Origin: Kiritimatiellia bacterium
GTDB taxonomy: Bacteria > Verrucomicrobiota > Kiritimatiellia > RFP12 > UBA3636
Assembly (NCBI GenBank): GCA_017648065.1
Contig: JAGCJJ010000076.1
Location: 1-36,855 of the forward strand
Length of the DNA: 36,855 nt
Direction of reading: 5' to 3'
The position numbers and the translations under genes are program-made. Numbering within the stretch: the first letter of the stretch is position 1; the number at the start of each line of letters is the position of its first letter. Shown piece by piece: positions 15,365 through 24,139 of this stretch. The notes under the pieces are model-generated. The model was given only the letters and a program-made list of their open reading frames with translations. It was not told the DNA's origin and made no database searches.

Positions 15365-16732
15365 TTAACGATTTTTGTTTAGGCGAGCTTCTACCTGAAG
15401 AAGCTGACGATTATATTTTATGTGGCGTGCATCATGCTTGTCTGGAATCATTGCACAAAGCTCACGTAAATATTCTGCCGCAGTTTCCCAATCTTTAAGA
15501 TTAGTTGCACGCTCAATTTCAAATTCTTTTTCTTCAAGGATTTTTTTCATTAGAGCTTCTGTTTCACGTTTTTTATCAAAAGCAATGTCATAAGCCTCTG
15601 GCTTTGGAGAGATATTTTCCAGATAATCGATAGTCTTTGAGTAATTGAGAATTGCCTTGAAAAGATTGTCTGAAGCAATTTCCATCTCAGCATAAAATTT
15701 ATCTGCTATTTGAAGAGATTCTGCAGCAAGTTGTTCAAGCTTTTCTTTTGAATAATTTATAGATTCGAGATTTAGTTCTGTTTCTGCAAAATCCTTTAGT
15801 ATGTCACGAACAACGATAAAAGGATTTGGAGCTTGCTTGTTTAATACCGTAACAGTCTTTGCATCCTTTGTGTTTACGATTGTAATTGTTGTTTCTATCC
15901 ATTCCCCCTGTTTATTGCTGTCTTCATAGATGTCTGCAAGAGAGGTAAAACCAGATTGTTCAATATTTTTTAGAAGGTCTAAAATTAGCTCTTTATTAAT
16001 TGGTGGAGTCTTTTTTTCTAGATGACGATTTTGTGAAAGATCATCAATAGAAACTGTTAGAATGCCATCTAATGATAACTTAAGCTCATATCGGAAAATA
16101 TTATTATCGGATGCTTCAATTTCGCAATAATGAAATTCAAGAGAGCGCTCTAATTTTTGGCGTTTAGGAGTGTCTTTCTTATCTTCTTTGTTTACGAATG
16201 AATTAAAGCAAAACATGCCAATTCCAACAATAACAATTGTTACAAGTGCCACAATTGCTAAATTTATGATTGAGCGAGTATTATTCTTTTTTTGCTCAGA
16301 ATCTTCTTCGTTTGTTGAAGATGCATTTAATCCAAGATCTATTTTCTCGGCTATTGTTGGTTTTGGAGCATTTTCTTTAATCTCTGGAATTGCTATAGGA
16401 TGAATGTTAGTTGTAGGAGTTGCAATCGTTGCATTTTCATTCCCTATGGTAAGCTTAATAACTGTGTCGCCAAGCTGAATTGTATCTCCGGAAGTTAAAC
16501 GAACATCATCAACAAATTTACCATTAACAGAAGTTCCATTTGCAGAAGCAAGATCGGTCAACCATAGTTCATCACCACGCATATCAATAGAGCAATGATG
16601 ACGAGAAAGCATTTCGTCAGGAATAGAAAAATCGTTTTTTGAGGATCGGCCTAAGGTTGCTGGAAAAGAATTTAGGATTTGTGTTTTTCCTACACTATTA
16701 CCGCTTATTATGGTTAATCTATATTCCGTCAT
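15365..16732 (-). CDS. FHA-domain membrane protein
   Basis: The 455-residue protein has an N-terminal forkhead-associated domain (about 24-95) with the diagnostic GRSSKNDFSI, SRHHCSI and NGTSVNG motifs, which bind phosphothreonine. A single transmembrane helix spans about 155-178. The C-terminal part is charged and helical, with coiled-coil-like stretches and an ending resembling a tetratricopeptide unit (WETAAEYLRELCAMIP). The FHA domain should be cytosolic and the tail periplasmic. GGAG precedes the ATG at 16732. It lies between the exonuclease (40 bp) and PEGA (24 bp) genes. No Ser/Thr kinase is in the window. It may report a phosphorylation signal across the membrane to the PEGA protein, but that is inference. 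Confidence 0.85.
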   Translation of the reverse strand: MTEYRLTIISGNSVGKTQILNSFPATLGRSSKNDFSIPDEMLSRHHCSIDMRGDELWLTDLASANGTSVNGKFVDDVRLTSGDTIQLGDTVIKLTIGNENATIATPTTNIHPIAIPEIKENAPKPTIAEKIDLGLNASSTNEEDSEQKKNNTRSIINLAIVALVTIVIVGIGMFCFNSFVNKEDKKDTPKRQKLERSLEFHYCEIEASDNNIFRYELKLSLDGILTVSIDDLSQNRHLEKKTPPINKELILDLLKNIEQSGFTSLADIYEDSNKQGEWIETTITIVNTKDAKTVTVLNKQAPNPFIVVRDILKDFAETELNLESINYSKEKLEQLAAESLQIADKFYAEMEIASDNLFKAILNYSKTIDYLENISPKPEAYDIAFDKKRETEALMKKILEEKEFEIERATNLKDWETAAEYLRELCAMIPDKHDARHIKYNRQLLQVEARLNKNR

Positions 16733-16772
16733 AGCTACTCCAATATTATTTGTGGTGCTTGAAAAATTGGTT

Positions 16773-17585
16773 TTATAGTTTTACACTTTTAGAAGAAGGA
16801 GTGTTTGGTGGTGGTGGTGGCCAAATCCCCTCAAGAGCATTTTTAACAATAGTTTTTGTGTCGTGAGCAAAATCACCTCTTAGCATCCATTTTAGGAAAC
16901 TAGGCTCATCAAGAACAAGGTCGCGTAAGCGTGTACCTTTTTTCTTGCCAAAATTAATTGTAATCTCTCCATCAAGCCAGCGTAGGCGACCATCTCTATC
17001 CAGAGCAAATGGGTCTCTGTCATTTAGTAGTCGGTCAAGTTCATCTGGATCAGTTGGTAGATCTTCGTATTTTGCAAATTCTCCTTCAAGAACTCGTAAT
17101 GTTGCTTCCGTATCTGCTTCAGCGCCATGAGCATCTTCAAGTTCTTCTCCACAATAGAAGCGCATAGCGGCTGAAAGGTCACGAGGTTCTTTTTTATGGA
17201 AAATACGTTGGGCATCAAATTGACGGCGTTCATTTGGATTAAATTTTAGTCCGCAACGAAGAAATTCCTCTTCAAGTAATGGAATATCTAAGCGGCCCAT
17301 TCCAAAACCACCTAAGTCGCAATCTTCAAAAAAATCAAAAATTTCATGTGCTACATCTGCAAATGTAGGGCAGTCTTTAACCATATCATCGTCAATGCCA
17401 TGTATTGCAATGGTTTCAATAGGAATAGGGCAACTTGGGTTTAACAACCAAGTTTGTGATGAGCGAGCCCCATTTGTCTCTATTCTAATAACAGATAGTT
17501 CAATAATTCTATCAGTACGTGCGTTTAGCCCTGTTGCTTCAATATCAAAAATAGCAAGAGGTCTATCAAGTTTTATAAATCTCAT
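16773..17585 (-). CDS. DEDDh 3'-5' exonuclease with ExoX-like C-terminal domain
   Basis: A 270-residue DnaQ-fold exonuclease. The four metal-binding acids and the catalytic histidine are visible: Asp 14 and Glu 16 (FDIEATG), Asp 100 (GRLD), His 153 and Asp 158 (AHGAEADTEAT). The C-terminal region, about 205-265, has INFGKKKGTRL and a PSFLKWML motif, matching the small domain found at the end of ExoX-type exonucleases. It would trim 3' ends of DNA or RNA in repair or turnover. It is the first gene of the long minus-strand run and has a clear promoter upstream at 17622-17650. Substrate preference cannot be read from sequence. Confidence 0.88.
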   Translation of the reverse strand: MRFIKLDRPLAIFDIEATGLNARTDRIIELSVIRIETNGARSSQTWLLNPSCPIPIETIAIHGIDDDMVKDCPTFADVAHEIFDFFEDCDLGGFGMGRLDIPLLEEEFLRCGLKFNPNERRQFDAQRIFHKKEPRDLSAAMRFYCGEELEDAHGAEADTEATLRVLEGEFAKYEDLPTDPDELDRLLNDRDPFALDRDGRLRWLDGEITINFGKKKGTRLRDLVLDEPSFLKWMLRGDFAHDTKTIVKNALEGIWPPPPPNTPSSKSVKL

Positions 17586-17621
17586 TTCAATGCAAATTCC
17601 GTTAAATTTTCTATTACTAAT

Positions 17622-17650
17622 AATATATCATAAACGTGTTCTTGGTGCAA
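17622..17650 (-). promoter_or_regulatory. Promoter of the exonuclease-FHA-PEGA run
   Basis: On the minus strand TTGCAC (17645-17650), a 17-bp spacer and TATATT (17622-17627) form a good promoter. It would start RNA near 17615, about 30 nt before the exonuclease ATG. Confidence 0.6.
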
Positions 17651-17664
17651 ATGATAATTGTTAA

Positions 17665-17693
17665 TTGAATTTTATTTGTTTGTATGGTAGAAT
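17665..17693 (+). promoter_or_regulatory. Promoter of the epimerase-waaA operon
   Basis: TTGAAT (17665-17670), 17-bp spacer, TAGAAT (17688-17693), about 35 bp before the ATG at 17733. It is back to back with the exonuclease promoter, 14 bp away. Confidence 0.6.
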
Positions 17694-17732
17694 TTGACTA
17701 GTTTTTATGGATAAATTTACTATATTTTTGTT

Positions 17733-18770
17733 ATGAAGGTTTTTATTACAGGTGGTGCCGGATTCTTAGGAATCAATCTGATTCGTTATCTTAAGGCGAA
17801 GGGCATTGAAAAATTAGTTTCCTACGATATTGCTGATTTTGATTATCCAGATAAGGATTATGTTGTTGCAATAAAAGGTGATATTCGTAATGTTGATGAT
17901 ATGCGCAAGGCTATGGATGGTTGCGATATTGTTGTGCATTGTGCAGCTGCATTGCCTCTTTATACAAAAGAAGAAATATTCACTACTGATATTGATGGTT
18001 CCCGTAATGTAATGCAAGTTGCAATGGATTTAGGAATTAAACGTGCAATTCAAATATCCTCAACTGCAGTATATGGTATACCTGACCATCATCCTCTATA
18101 TGAAACAGATAAGCTTATTGGTGTTGGTCCTTATGGTATAGCAAAGGTAGAAGCAGAGAAGGTTTGCGAGGAGTTTCGTAGTAAGGGGCAGTGTATACCT
18201 ATTATCCGTCCTAAATCTTTTGTTGGTCCAGAGCGTTTAGGTGTATTTGCTCTTTTATATGATTGGGCTCTCACAGGCCACAATTTCCCAATGATAGGAT
18301 CAGGAAACAATCGTTATCAATTACTTGATGTAGATGATTTATGTGATGCAATTTGGAGTTGCATGACATTGCCTGAAGAGGTTGCTAATGATACCTTTAA
18401 TATCGGAGCAAAGGAATTTGAAACAATGAAGCAGGATTATCAAGCGGTGCTTGATGCTGCCGGCTTTGGTAAGCGCATTTTGGGCTTCCCATCTCGTCCT
18501 GTTATCTGGGCATTGCGTTTCCTTGAGCTTTTGCATTTATCTCCTTTGTACAAGTGGGTTTATGAGACAGCATGCGAGGATAGCTTTGTAAGCATTGAGA
18601 AGGCAGAGAAACAGATTGGATTTAAGCCAAAATATTCAAATAAGCAAGCTTTGCTACGTAATTTTGATTGGTATAAGGCTAATGTGGAAAGCTTTAAGAA
18701 TCAAAGTGGCGTATCACATCGTGTTCCATGGAAGCAAGGTATTCTTGGCTTAATTAAAAAGTTTTTCTAA
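17733..18770 (+). CDS. NAD-dependent epimerase/dehydratase (extended SDR)
   Basis: A 345-residue extended short-chain dehydrogenase acting on a nucleotide- or lipid-linked sugar. GGAGFLG (7-13) is the NAD loop. The catalytic set is Thr 111 in SSTAVYG with Tyr 134 and Lys 138 (PYGIAK). No membrane helix is seen. It heads an operon, 15 bp before the phosphoribosyl-decaprenol synthase gene, which suggests it modifies the sugar of a polyprenyl-phosphate pentose, as DprE2 does in mycobacteria, or makes a nucleotide sugar for the same glycan. Exact substrate unknown. Confidence 0.85.
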   Translation: MKVFITGGAGFLGINLIRYLKAKGIEKLVSYDIADFDYPDKDYVVAIKGDIRNVDDMRKAMDGCDIVVHCAAALPLYTKEEIFTTDIDGSRNVMQVAMDLGIKRAIQISSTAVYGIPDHHPLYETDKLIGVGPYGIAKVEAEKVCEEFRSKGQCIPIIRPKSFVGPERLGVFALLYDWALTGHNFPMIGSGNNRYQLLDVDDLCDAIWSCMTLPEEVANDTFNIGAKEFETMKQDYQAVLDAAGFGKRILGFPSRPVIWALRFLELLHLSPLYKWVYETACEDSFVSIEKAEKQIGFKPKYSNKQALLRNFDWYKANVESFKNQSGVSHRVPWKQGILGLIKKFF

Positions 18771-18785
18771 GCAGGTTCATTCCCA

Positions 18786-19685
18786 ATGCAAATTCCAATT
18801 CCAGCCTTTATAAGTGTAATTCGTCCGCGCCAGTGCATAAAAAATGTATTGGTTTGGGCTGGTTTGTTTTTTGGTTTGTCTGATAAGCATCAGCACATTT
18901 GTTTTTCTACTGCTTTAGAAAATACATTTTTAGCATTTATAGCCTTTTGCTTTATTGCTGGTGCCGTATATATAATGAACGATATACACGATGCGGAATG
19001 CGATCGTGTGCATGAAGAAAAGCGTAAGCGTCCAATTGCATCTGGAGCATTGCCAAAATGGGTGGCAACAATAGAGGCTGGAGTTTTATTAGTTCTTTCT
19101 ATTGTTATTGGTGCTTATGTGGATATGGCACTATTGGGATGTTTGATGCTATATTTTATGCTTCAGGTGCTTTATACATTGTGGCTTAAGCGGGTCGTGA
19201 TTGTAGATGTTTTTATGATTGCTGCGGGCTTTGTTTTGCGCGTATATTCAGGTGCTGTTGCTGCTGGTGTAGATGCATCAAATTGGATGCTTGTTTGTAC
19301 ATTCAGCGTGGCATTGTTGCTTGCTATGTGTAAGCGCTATAATGAGCTTACGGTTTTGGGAGATCATGCCGTAGAGCATAGGCGTGTTTTAGGTGAATAT
19401 AGCAAGGAATTATTGGTTACACTAATTGCGGCAGTTTCTTCATTGTCTGTTGTGTGCTATTCAATTTATACTCTTTCTCCAACGACAATTGAAAAGTTAG
19501 GCACAAGACAAATGTTTATAACAATCCCATTTGTTGCTTTTGGTATTTTCCGTTATGTATATTTGACCCTCTGCAAGGGACAGGGTGGTCGCCCAGAAAA
19601 GACACTGACTCAAGATATTGCTATTGTTGTTGATGTAATATTGTTTATTGGTGTTTGTGCTTTAATAATGATTTTTAAAGGCTGA
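18786..19685 (+). CDS. UbiA-family decaprenyl-phosphate phosphoribosyltransferase
   Basis: An integral membrane prenyltransferase of about 8-9 helices (299 residues). The N-terminal IRPRQCIKNVLVW and the first aspartate motif NDIHDAECDRVHEEKRKRPI (65-84) followed by ASG are the signature of the 5-phospho-alpha-D-ribosyl-1-diphosphate:decaprenyl-phosphate transferase group rather than quinone-forming UbiA enzymes. It joins PRPP to polyprenyl phosphate, giving a lipid-linked pentose for arabinose or ribose in envelope glycans. The second conserved loop (DHAVEHRRVLGEYS) is present. It lies between an epimerase and waaA, supporting an envelope role. Confidence 0.85.
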   Translation: MQIPIPAFISVIRPRQCIKNVLVWAGLFFGLSDKHQHICFSTALENTFLAFIAFCFIAGAVYIMNDIHDAECDRVHEEKRKRPIASGALPKWVATIEAGVLLVLSIVIGAYVDMALLGCLMLYFMLQVLYTLWLKRVVIVDVFMIAAGFVLRVYSGAVAAGVDASNWMLVCTFSVALLLAMCKRYNELTVLGDHAVEHRRVLGEYSKELLVTLIAAVSSLSVVCYSIYTLSPTTIEKLGTRQMFITIPFVAFGIFRYVYLTLCKGQGGRPEKTLTQDIAIVVDVILFIGVCALIMIFKG

Positions 19686-19690
19686 TTGAA

Positions 19691-20638
19691 ATGGCAAAAG
19701 AAGAGAATTTAAAGAATGGAGCAATGACTCCACCACCAGTTCCTGTGGCAGGAAATTTTATTGCTTGGCATCATATTCGTGCAACAGTGCCACATGATTG
19801 GGAAGTAACAAAATATTCTGTTGAGGATCGTGTAGGACGTATCGAGTTTGGTACACGTGTAGGTCTTAAGGCAACAGTCAGCTGGGAGCCATGCCTACGT
19901 GAACCAAATCGTCTGACAACGATGAAGACATTTATTCAAAATAATATCTACAAAAAAGATAAAAGTAAAAATATTGATGATGTAAAGACAGCAGATGTTG
20001 GTTGCTTTTTAGTAGGCTGGATGGATGATCCTTTGGTTCCATGTCAAGCATTGGGATATAATGCAGAAACTCAGCACTTAGTCCGTTGGATTTTTGAAGG
20101 AGAGAGAACAGAAAATTATCGAGAAGAAATAATTTTCCCAATTCTTGCAAATTCATCTTTTAACGATTCTCCAACAGAGAAGGAGTATTCTTTATACGGA
20201 ATACATTGTACATTGCCAATAGATTACAAAATCGAAGATATAGTAACCCTTCCTGCGAATGCTATGATGCTTTTTGAAAATGAGGAAAATCATCGACGTG
20301 TCACTTTTAGACGTTGGGGATTAGCATCAACAATACTTGGCAACAAAGATTTGTGTGATTTTTACAATGCAATTCTTCGTACTCTCAATATTCAGGCTGA
20401 GCTCGTTGCAAAGTGTACTGTAAATGGGATGGAAGGTCGTATTCTAAAATACAGTTCTCTAAGAGAGCATCACGGAGATCGCTATATGCGTCGCCGTTGG
20501 CATAATGGTGAGGCAATTATTTGGTATAACAAAGAAGAGAATCGTATCTATACATTTGAACAGATTGGCCCAGAGAAATCTCAGGCAATAGAATTTACAT
20601 CTGTATTTAGGGGTTACGTTATTCGTCGTTCCAAATAG
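19691..20638 (+). CDS. Unrecognised two-domain (internally duplicated) protein
   Basis: A 315-residue protein without signal peptide or membrane span that I cannot assign to a family. Residues about 22-160 and 165-313 look like two copies of one domain. Each begins with aromatic-hydrophobic-P-x-(D/Y)-(W/Y)-(E/K)-(V/I) (ATVPHDWEV; CTLPIDYKI), continues with a charged beta stretch ending in a W (VSWEP; FRRWG), then an E-x-x-x-h-x-x-(W/F) segment and an ending with SSF or SVF. It lies 5 bp after the UbiA-type gene and 26 bp before waaA, so it is part of the envelope-glycan operon. A cytosolic helper role is plausible, but no function can be stated. Confidence 0.7.
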   Translation: MAKEENLKNGAMTPPPVPVAGNFIAWHHIRATVPHDWEVTKYSVEDRVGRIEFGTRVGLKATVSWEPCLREPNRLTTMKTFIQNNIYKKDKSKNIDDVKTADVGCFLVGWMDDPLVPCQALGYNAETQHLVRWIFEGERTENYREEIIFPILANSSFNDSPTEKEYSLYGIHCTLPIDYKIEDIVTLPANAMMLFENEENHRRVTFRRWGLASTILGNKDLCDFYNAILRTLNIQAELVAKCTVNGMEGRILKYSSLREHHGDRYMRRRWHNGEAIIWYNKEENRIYTFEQIGPEKSQAIEFTSVFRGYVIRRSK

Positions 20639-20664
20639 TTAATATATTTACAAGGAGATTTGAA

Positions 20665-21963
20665 ATGCGTTGGTTTTTTTATAATATTTTATTTACGATT
20701 GCCTACTTGATAATGCTACCAAATCTTTTTATCCGTATGAAAAGAAGAGGGGGATATCGCGCCAATTTTCAGGAGCGCTTTGGAAAATATTCTCCAGATG
20801 TAGAGGCTCGCCTAGGTGAAAAAAAACGTATATGGATTCATGCTGTTAGTGTTGGAGAGGCAAATTTAGCAGGTAATATCATTTCAGAATTACGCTGCCA
20901 CATTAAAGATGTTTCTTTTGTAATATCAACAACAAGCTCCACAGGAAGAGCTGTATGTGAAAAACTTGCTCAAAAGGATGATGTAGTAATTTATCTGCCA
21001 ATTGATTTCCCAAGAAATGTGAAGCGCGCACTTAAAAAAATCAATTTTGATACATTTATATTAGTAGAATCTGAGTTTTGGCCAAATTTGATTCGTGCGA
21101 TGAATAGTATTGGTAAAAAGATATTTCTTGTCAATGGCCGTGTATCAGATAAAACAGCACCAAATTATAAACGGTTAAAATGTTTTTTCCGTCCTATATT
21201 TGAATGCTTTACGTTAATGCTTGTACAAGGAGAGCTAGATAAAGAACGTTTAATTGCTGCAGGCGCACCTGCTAATAAAATAAAAATTATGGGTTCTGCA
21301 AAATTTGATATTAAACCTATAGAAGAGGAACGTATAGATCAAGCAAGAGCAAATTGTGAGCAAAGTGGGATAATGGCATCTGATATCGTTGTTCTTGGTG
21401 GTTCTACTTGGCCTGGTGAGGAAATTTCTATTGCTAAAGCTTGGAAAAATATTGCAAACCCAAATGTTAAATTAATACTAGTTCCTCGTCACATGGAACG
21501 AGGCGATGAGGTGGAACAAGAGCTTGCTTCAATAGGCTTAAAGACAATTCGTAGAAGCAGAGTAAAACAAGGAACAGAGACAATTACTCCTGCAGAAGAT
21601 GTTATACTGATGGTTGATACAACAGGTGAGCTTTCAGCATTATATGGATGCTCTGATATTGTGATTGTCGGTAGATCTTTTGATCCAAATTTTGGTGGAC
21701 AAAATATGATAGAACCTGCCGCTATGGGTAAGCCAGTAATTGTTGGCCCTCATACAGAGAATTTTGTTCCTGTAATGAATTGCTTTAAGGAACAAAATGC
21801 AATTATTATTTTAGACGATGTTTCAAAATTAGAAGAAACATTGCGTGAATTAATTGCATCTGCTGATAAACGAATGAAGTTTGGACTTGCAGGGCAGAAG
21901 GTTGTTGATTCTCAGCGAGGTTCATTATCCCGTAGTGCAATTGAGATATTGGCAAACATATAA
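20665..21963 (+). CDS. waaA: 3-deoxy-D-manno-octulosonic acid transferase
   Basis: WaaA (KdtA) transfers Kdo from CMP-Kdo to lipid A precursor, the first committed step of the lipopolysaccharide core; it marks the organism as Gram-negative with LPS. The 432-residue length is normal. It has an N-terminal membrane anchor (about 1-22), the catalytic Glu 65 in HAVSVGEANLAG, SSTGRAV, and a GT-B C-terminal half with LVPRHMERGDEV, DTTGELSALYG and GGQNMIEPAAMGKPV. AAGGAGA sits about 8 bases before the ATG. It is 26 bp after the duplicated-domain gene and 5 bp before comF. Whether it adds one or several Kdo residues cannot be told. Confidence 0.95.
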   Translation: MRWFFYNILFTIAYLIMLPNLFIRMKRRGGYRANFQERFGKYSPDVEARLGEKKRIWIHAVSVGEANLAGNIISELRCHIKDVSFVISTTSSTGRAVCEKLAQKDDVVIYLPIDFPRNVKRALKKINFDTFILVESEFWPNLIRAMNSIGKKIFLVNGRVSDKTAPNYKRLKCFFRPIFECFTLMLVQGELDKERLIAAGAPANKIKIMGSAKFDIKPIEEERIDQARANCEQSGIMASDIVVLGGSTWPGEEISIAKAWKNIANPNVKLILVPRHMERGDEVEQELASIGLKTIRRSRVKQGTETITPAEDVILMVDTTGELSALYGCSDIVIVGRSFDPNFGGQNMIEPAAMGKPVIVGPHTENFVPVMNCFKEQNAIIILDDVSKLEETLRELIASADKRMKFGLAGQKVVDSQRGSLSRSAIEILANI

Positions 21964-21968
21964 TTTAG

Positions 21969-22736
21969 ATGTTGATGAAGCTCACAAATGTATTACACAA
22001 TTCAATAAAAGGGATTGCTAATTTTTATCATACATTAGGTGATCTTGTTACTCCTAGACATTGTGTTTCTTGTGGAGCAGCAAGTGGTAATAGTTATTTG
22101 TGTGCAGCATGTAAAGATACAATAATTTTACGACCAACCACCGGCTGCTGTAAAATTTGCGGCAATCTTCCTAGTAGTGGTAGTCATGGTTTTATGTATT
22201 GTTCTTCTTGTCTTGCAAATCGCCCTACATATGATATAGCACGAAGCGCAACTATTTATGAAGGTGCTGTTCGTGATATGATTTTAGCGTTAAAATATAA
22301 GCAAGGGACCTATCTGGTTAAGGATTTAGCTGCACTTGTTGAGGGATGTGTAAGAGCATCGTATTCTGATGAGCAAATTGATGCAATTTGTCCAATCCCA
22401 TTATATCCAACAAAAGAACGTGAGCGAGGTTATAATCAAGCTGCACTTATAGCTAAAGAGTTAAGTAAAAATTTAGGTGTGCCATATATGCCACAATTAT
22501 TAGAGAGAGTTCGTCATACATTTACTCAAACAAAGCTTAATTCTGAACAACGTAAAGAAAATGTACATGGAGCATTTAATTCTTCAAACACAGTTGCAGA
22601 TTATGTGTATGGTAGAAACATCCTTCTGGTTGATGATGTCTTTACGACAGGAGCAACTTGCTCCGAGTGTGCGAGTGTGTTAAAGCGAAATCATGCTGGT
22701 AAGGTTTTTGTTGTTTCAATTGCTCGTGAGCAATAG
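21969..22736 (+). CDS. comF: ComF-family phosphoribosyltransferase-like protein
   Basis: A 255-residue ComF homologue. The N-terminal zinc region has paired cysteines (Cys 32/35 and 45/48, then a second set around 60-81). The C-terminal half is a type I phosphoribosyltransferase fold with the PRPP loop ILLVDDVFTTGATCSE. ComF proteins are required for DNA uptake in competent bacteria and have been linked to the pathway from the membrane to DprA, and many non-competent genomes keep a copy. It starts 5 bp after waaA; an in-frame ATG two codons downstream is an alternative start. It is the last gene of the operon, followed by a terminator. Confidence 0.9.
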   Translation: MLMKLTNVLHNSIKGIANFYHTLGDLVTPRHCVSCGAASGNSYLCAACKDTIILRPTTGCCKICGNLPSSGSHGFMYCSSCLANRPTYDIARSATIYEGAVRDMILALKYKQGTYLVKDLAALVEGCVRASYSDEQIDAICPIPLYPTKERERGYNQAALIAKELSKNLGVPYMPQLLERVRHTFTQTKLNSEQRKENVHGAFNSSNTVADYVYGRNILLVDDVFTTGATCSECASVLKRNHAGKVFVVSIAREQ

Positions 22737-22816
22737 GTGATACTATTGTGACAGATATGCATGAAAATGTTTGGTACATATTGATGTCTTTGTAAATTAG
22801 TTCTAATTAAATAAAT

Positions 22817-22860
22817 AAAAAGAGAGACGAAAAATTTGACTTTCTCGTCTCTCTTTTAAT
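22817..22860 (+). terminator. Intrinsic terminator, bidirectional
   Basis: A perfect stem pairs aaaagagagacga (from 22817) with tcgtctctctttt (to 22857), with a loop of about 14 bases. It serves comF on the plus strand, and the A-rich left arm gives T-runs in the opposite direction for the DUF481 gene. Confidence 0.85.
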
Positions 22861-22885
22861 AATATCTTTTTCTAATGTTCTTAGA

Positions 22886-23701
22886 TTAGAAAGTGTATGA
22901 AATCTGAGTAATAAACTTTGTATCTGTTTCTTCTAGTTCAACGCCATTGTCAAAACCAGGATCAGAATCATACTCAATAATTAACTTCATTGTAAGAGAA
23001 AGTGTAGTTGTTAGTTTTGCTTCACCACCAATTTCTCCGTTGATTAAAACATTGTCAAAATCGTCAATCTGAGGAATGACTTCAAATTTCTGCCAAACCT
23101 TTAGGTTGTTATTAACATTCCAAGTTGATTCCTCTTGAAGACGTAGTGCAATATAGTCATCAGATTTTGGTGCCTTCTCTTTTACATAAGCAAGACCAGC
23201 AGAAATAGGGAAGCGGAAGTTTGGCTCGTCCCATAGAAATACACCAATACCTAAGCTTGTGATGCTTCTATATTTTACACCAGCGATAGCATCGTGGGTT
23301 AGTTCTTCGCCTACATATACGAAGTACTCATCAATAAGACGCATCAAATCAGCCTTTAATTTTGCTTGTCCATCAGTCTGCTCTTTGATTTTGTTCCCAT
23401 TGGCATCTTTTACTTTATCTTCTTTATATGAGCCTTCGATTTTACCATTAAATCTCCAAACACCAAGATTTTTCTCTGTTGAAATTGCTCCTGTGAAGCT
23501 TTCGCTCTCTGTGTTGCCATTATTTAATTCGTAACCAAGACTGATTTTTGTTTCCCAGTCCTTTTGTGCTTCTAGAACTGATTTGTCTGACATAAGTGCA
23601 GCAACACCATCGGTTCCTGCTGCAGCTTCGTTAGCCATTGTAATTGTTGCGCTAGCAAAAAGACATGCTACTGCTGATAGAATTTGTGTTTTCTTTGTCA
23701 T
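22886..23701 (-). CDS. DUF481 outer-membrane protein (YdiY-like)
   Basis: A 271-residue protein with a signal peptide (about 1-23, ...ATITMANEA). The body matches DUF481: W-x-x-x-I-x-LGYELNNGNTES near residue 50, then alternating beta strands, KLKADLMRLIDEYFVYVGEE and a C-terminal strand ending in Phe (TQISYTF), typical of outer-membrane barrels. The E. coli relative YdiY is a salt- or stress-associated outer-membrane protein. It sits 36 bp downstream of the Minf_1886 gene on the same strand and ends at the shared terminator. Function unknown. Confidence 0.85.
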   Translation of the reverse strand: MTKKTQILSAVACLFASATITMANEAAAGTDGVAALMSDKSVLEAQKDWETKISLGYELNNGNTESESFTGAISTEKNLGVWRFNGKIEGSYKEDKVKDANGNKIKEQTDGQAKLKADLMRLIDEYFVYVGEELTHDAIAGVKYRSITSLGIGVFLWDEPNFRFPISAGLAYVKEKAPKSDDYIALRLQEESTWNVNNNLKVWQKFEVIPQIDDFDNVLINGEIGGEAKLTTTLSLTMKLIIEYDSDPGFDNGVELEETDTKFITQISYTF

Positions 23702-23737
23702 TGTTTTTCTTTCGTTTATTGTTTTAGTTTGGAAAAG

Positions 23738-24139
23738 TTATTTTTTCAAAGTGGTTGAACAAGGAAACATTGGGTTGTATAGCTTTTCTTTTAAGTCGTA
23801 AACATTATCAAAGTCGCTTTGTTTATCATCTGCGGTTTTACCAAATACGCCTTCGTTAATTAGTGCATAAACTATAACTCCAAAATCATCTGTCTTGGTT
23901 ATGCCCCATGTTGTAAGTACGTGATATGCAAGATGGCCATAAGATTCAAGCGCGTATTCTGCGATTGCTTCAGAAAGTTCCTTGCCAGTAAAATGGCGAT
24001 TCTCAGAGTCCTTTTTGTATTTCAATGTGGCAGTGTCTAGCGCATCTCTTAAAAAATAGAAAGCAAGCGGATTTATGTGCTTGTTCTTTTCATTTTTTAC
24101 AATGCGATAAATTGCCTCATCAAAGCTTTGATCATTCAT
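23738..24139 (-). CDS. Minf_1886-family protein (TIGR04138)
   Basis: A 133-residue protein matching a small family I know from Verrucomicrobia, Planctomycetes and relatives. The features are FYFLRDALDTATLKYKK, then RHFTGKELSEAIAEYALES-GHLA, a WGI(T)KTDDFG segment and a final NEGVFGKTADDKQSDFDNVYD. It is helical and soluble; no catalytic motif is known. Its ATG overlaps the HIT gene stop by one base (TAATG), so the two are translated together. This gene is the best lineage marker in the window. Function is unknown. Confidence 0.85.
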   Translation of the reverse strand: MNDQSFDEAIYRIVKNEKNKHINPLAFYFLRDALDTATLKYKKDSENRHFTGKELSEAIAEYALESYGHLAYHVLTTWGITKTDDFGVIVYALINEGVFGKTADDKQSDFDNVYDLKEKLYNPMFPCSTTLKK

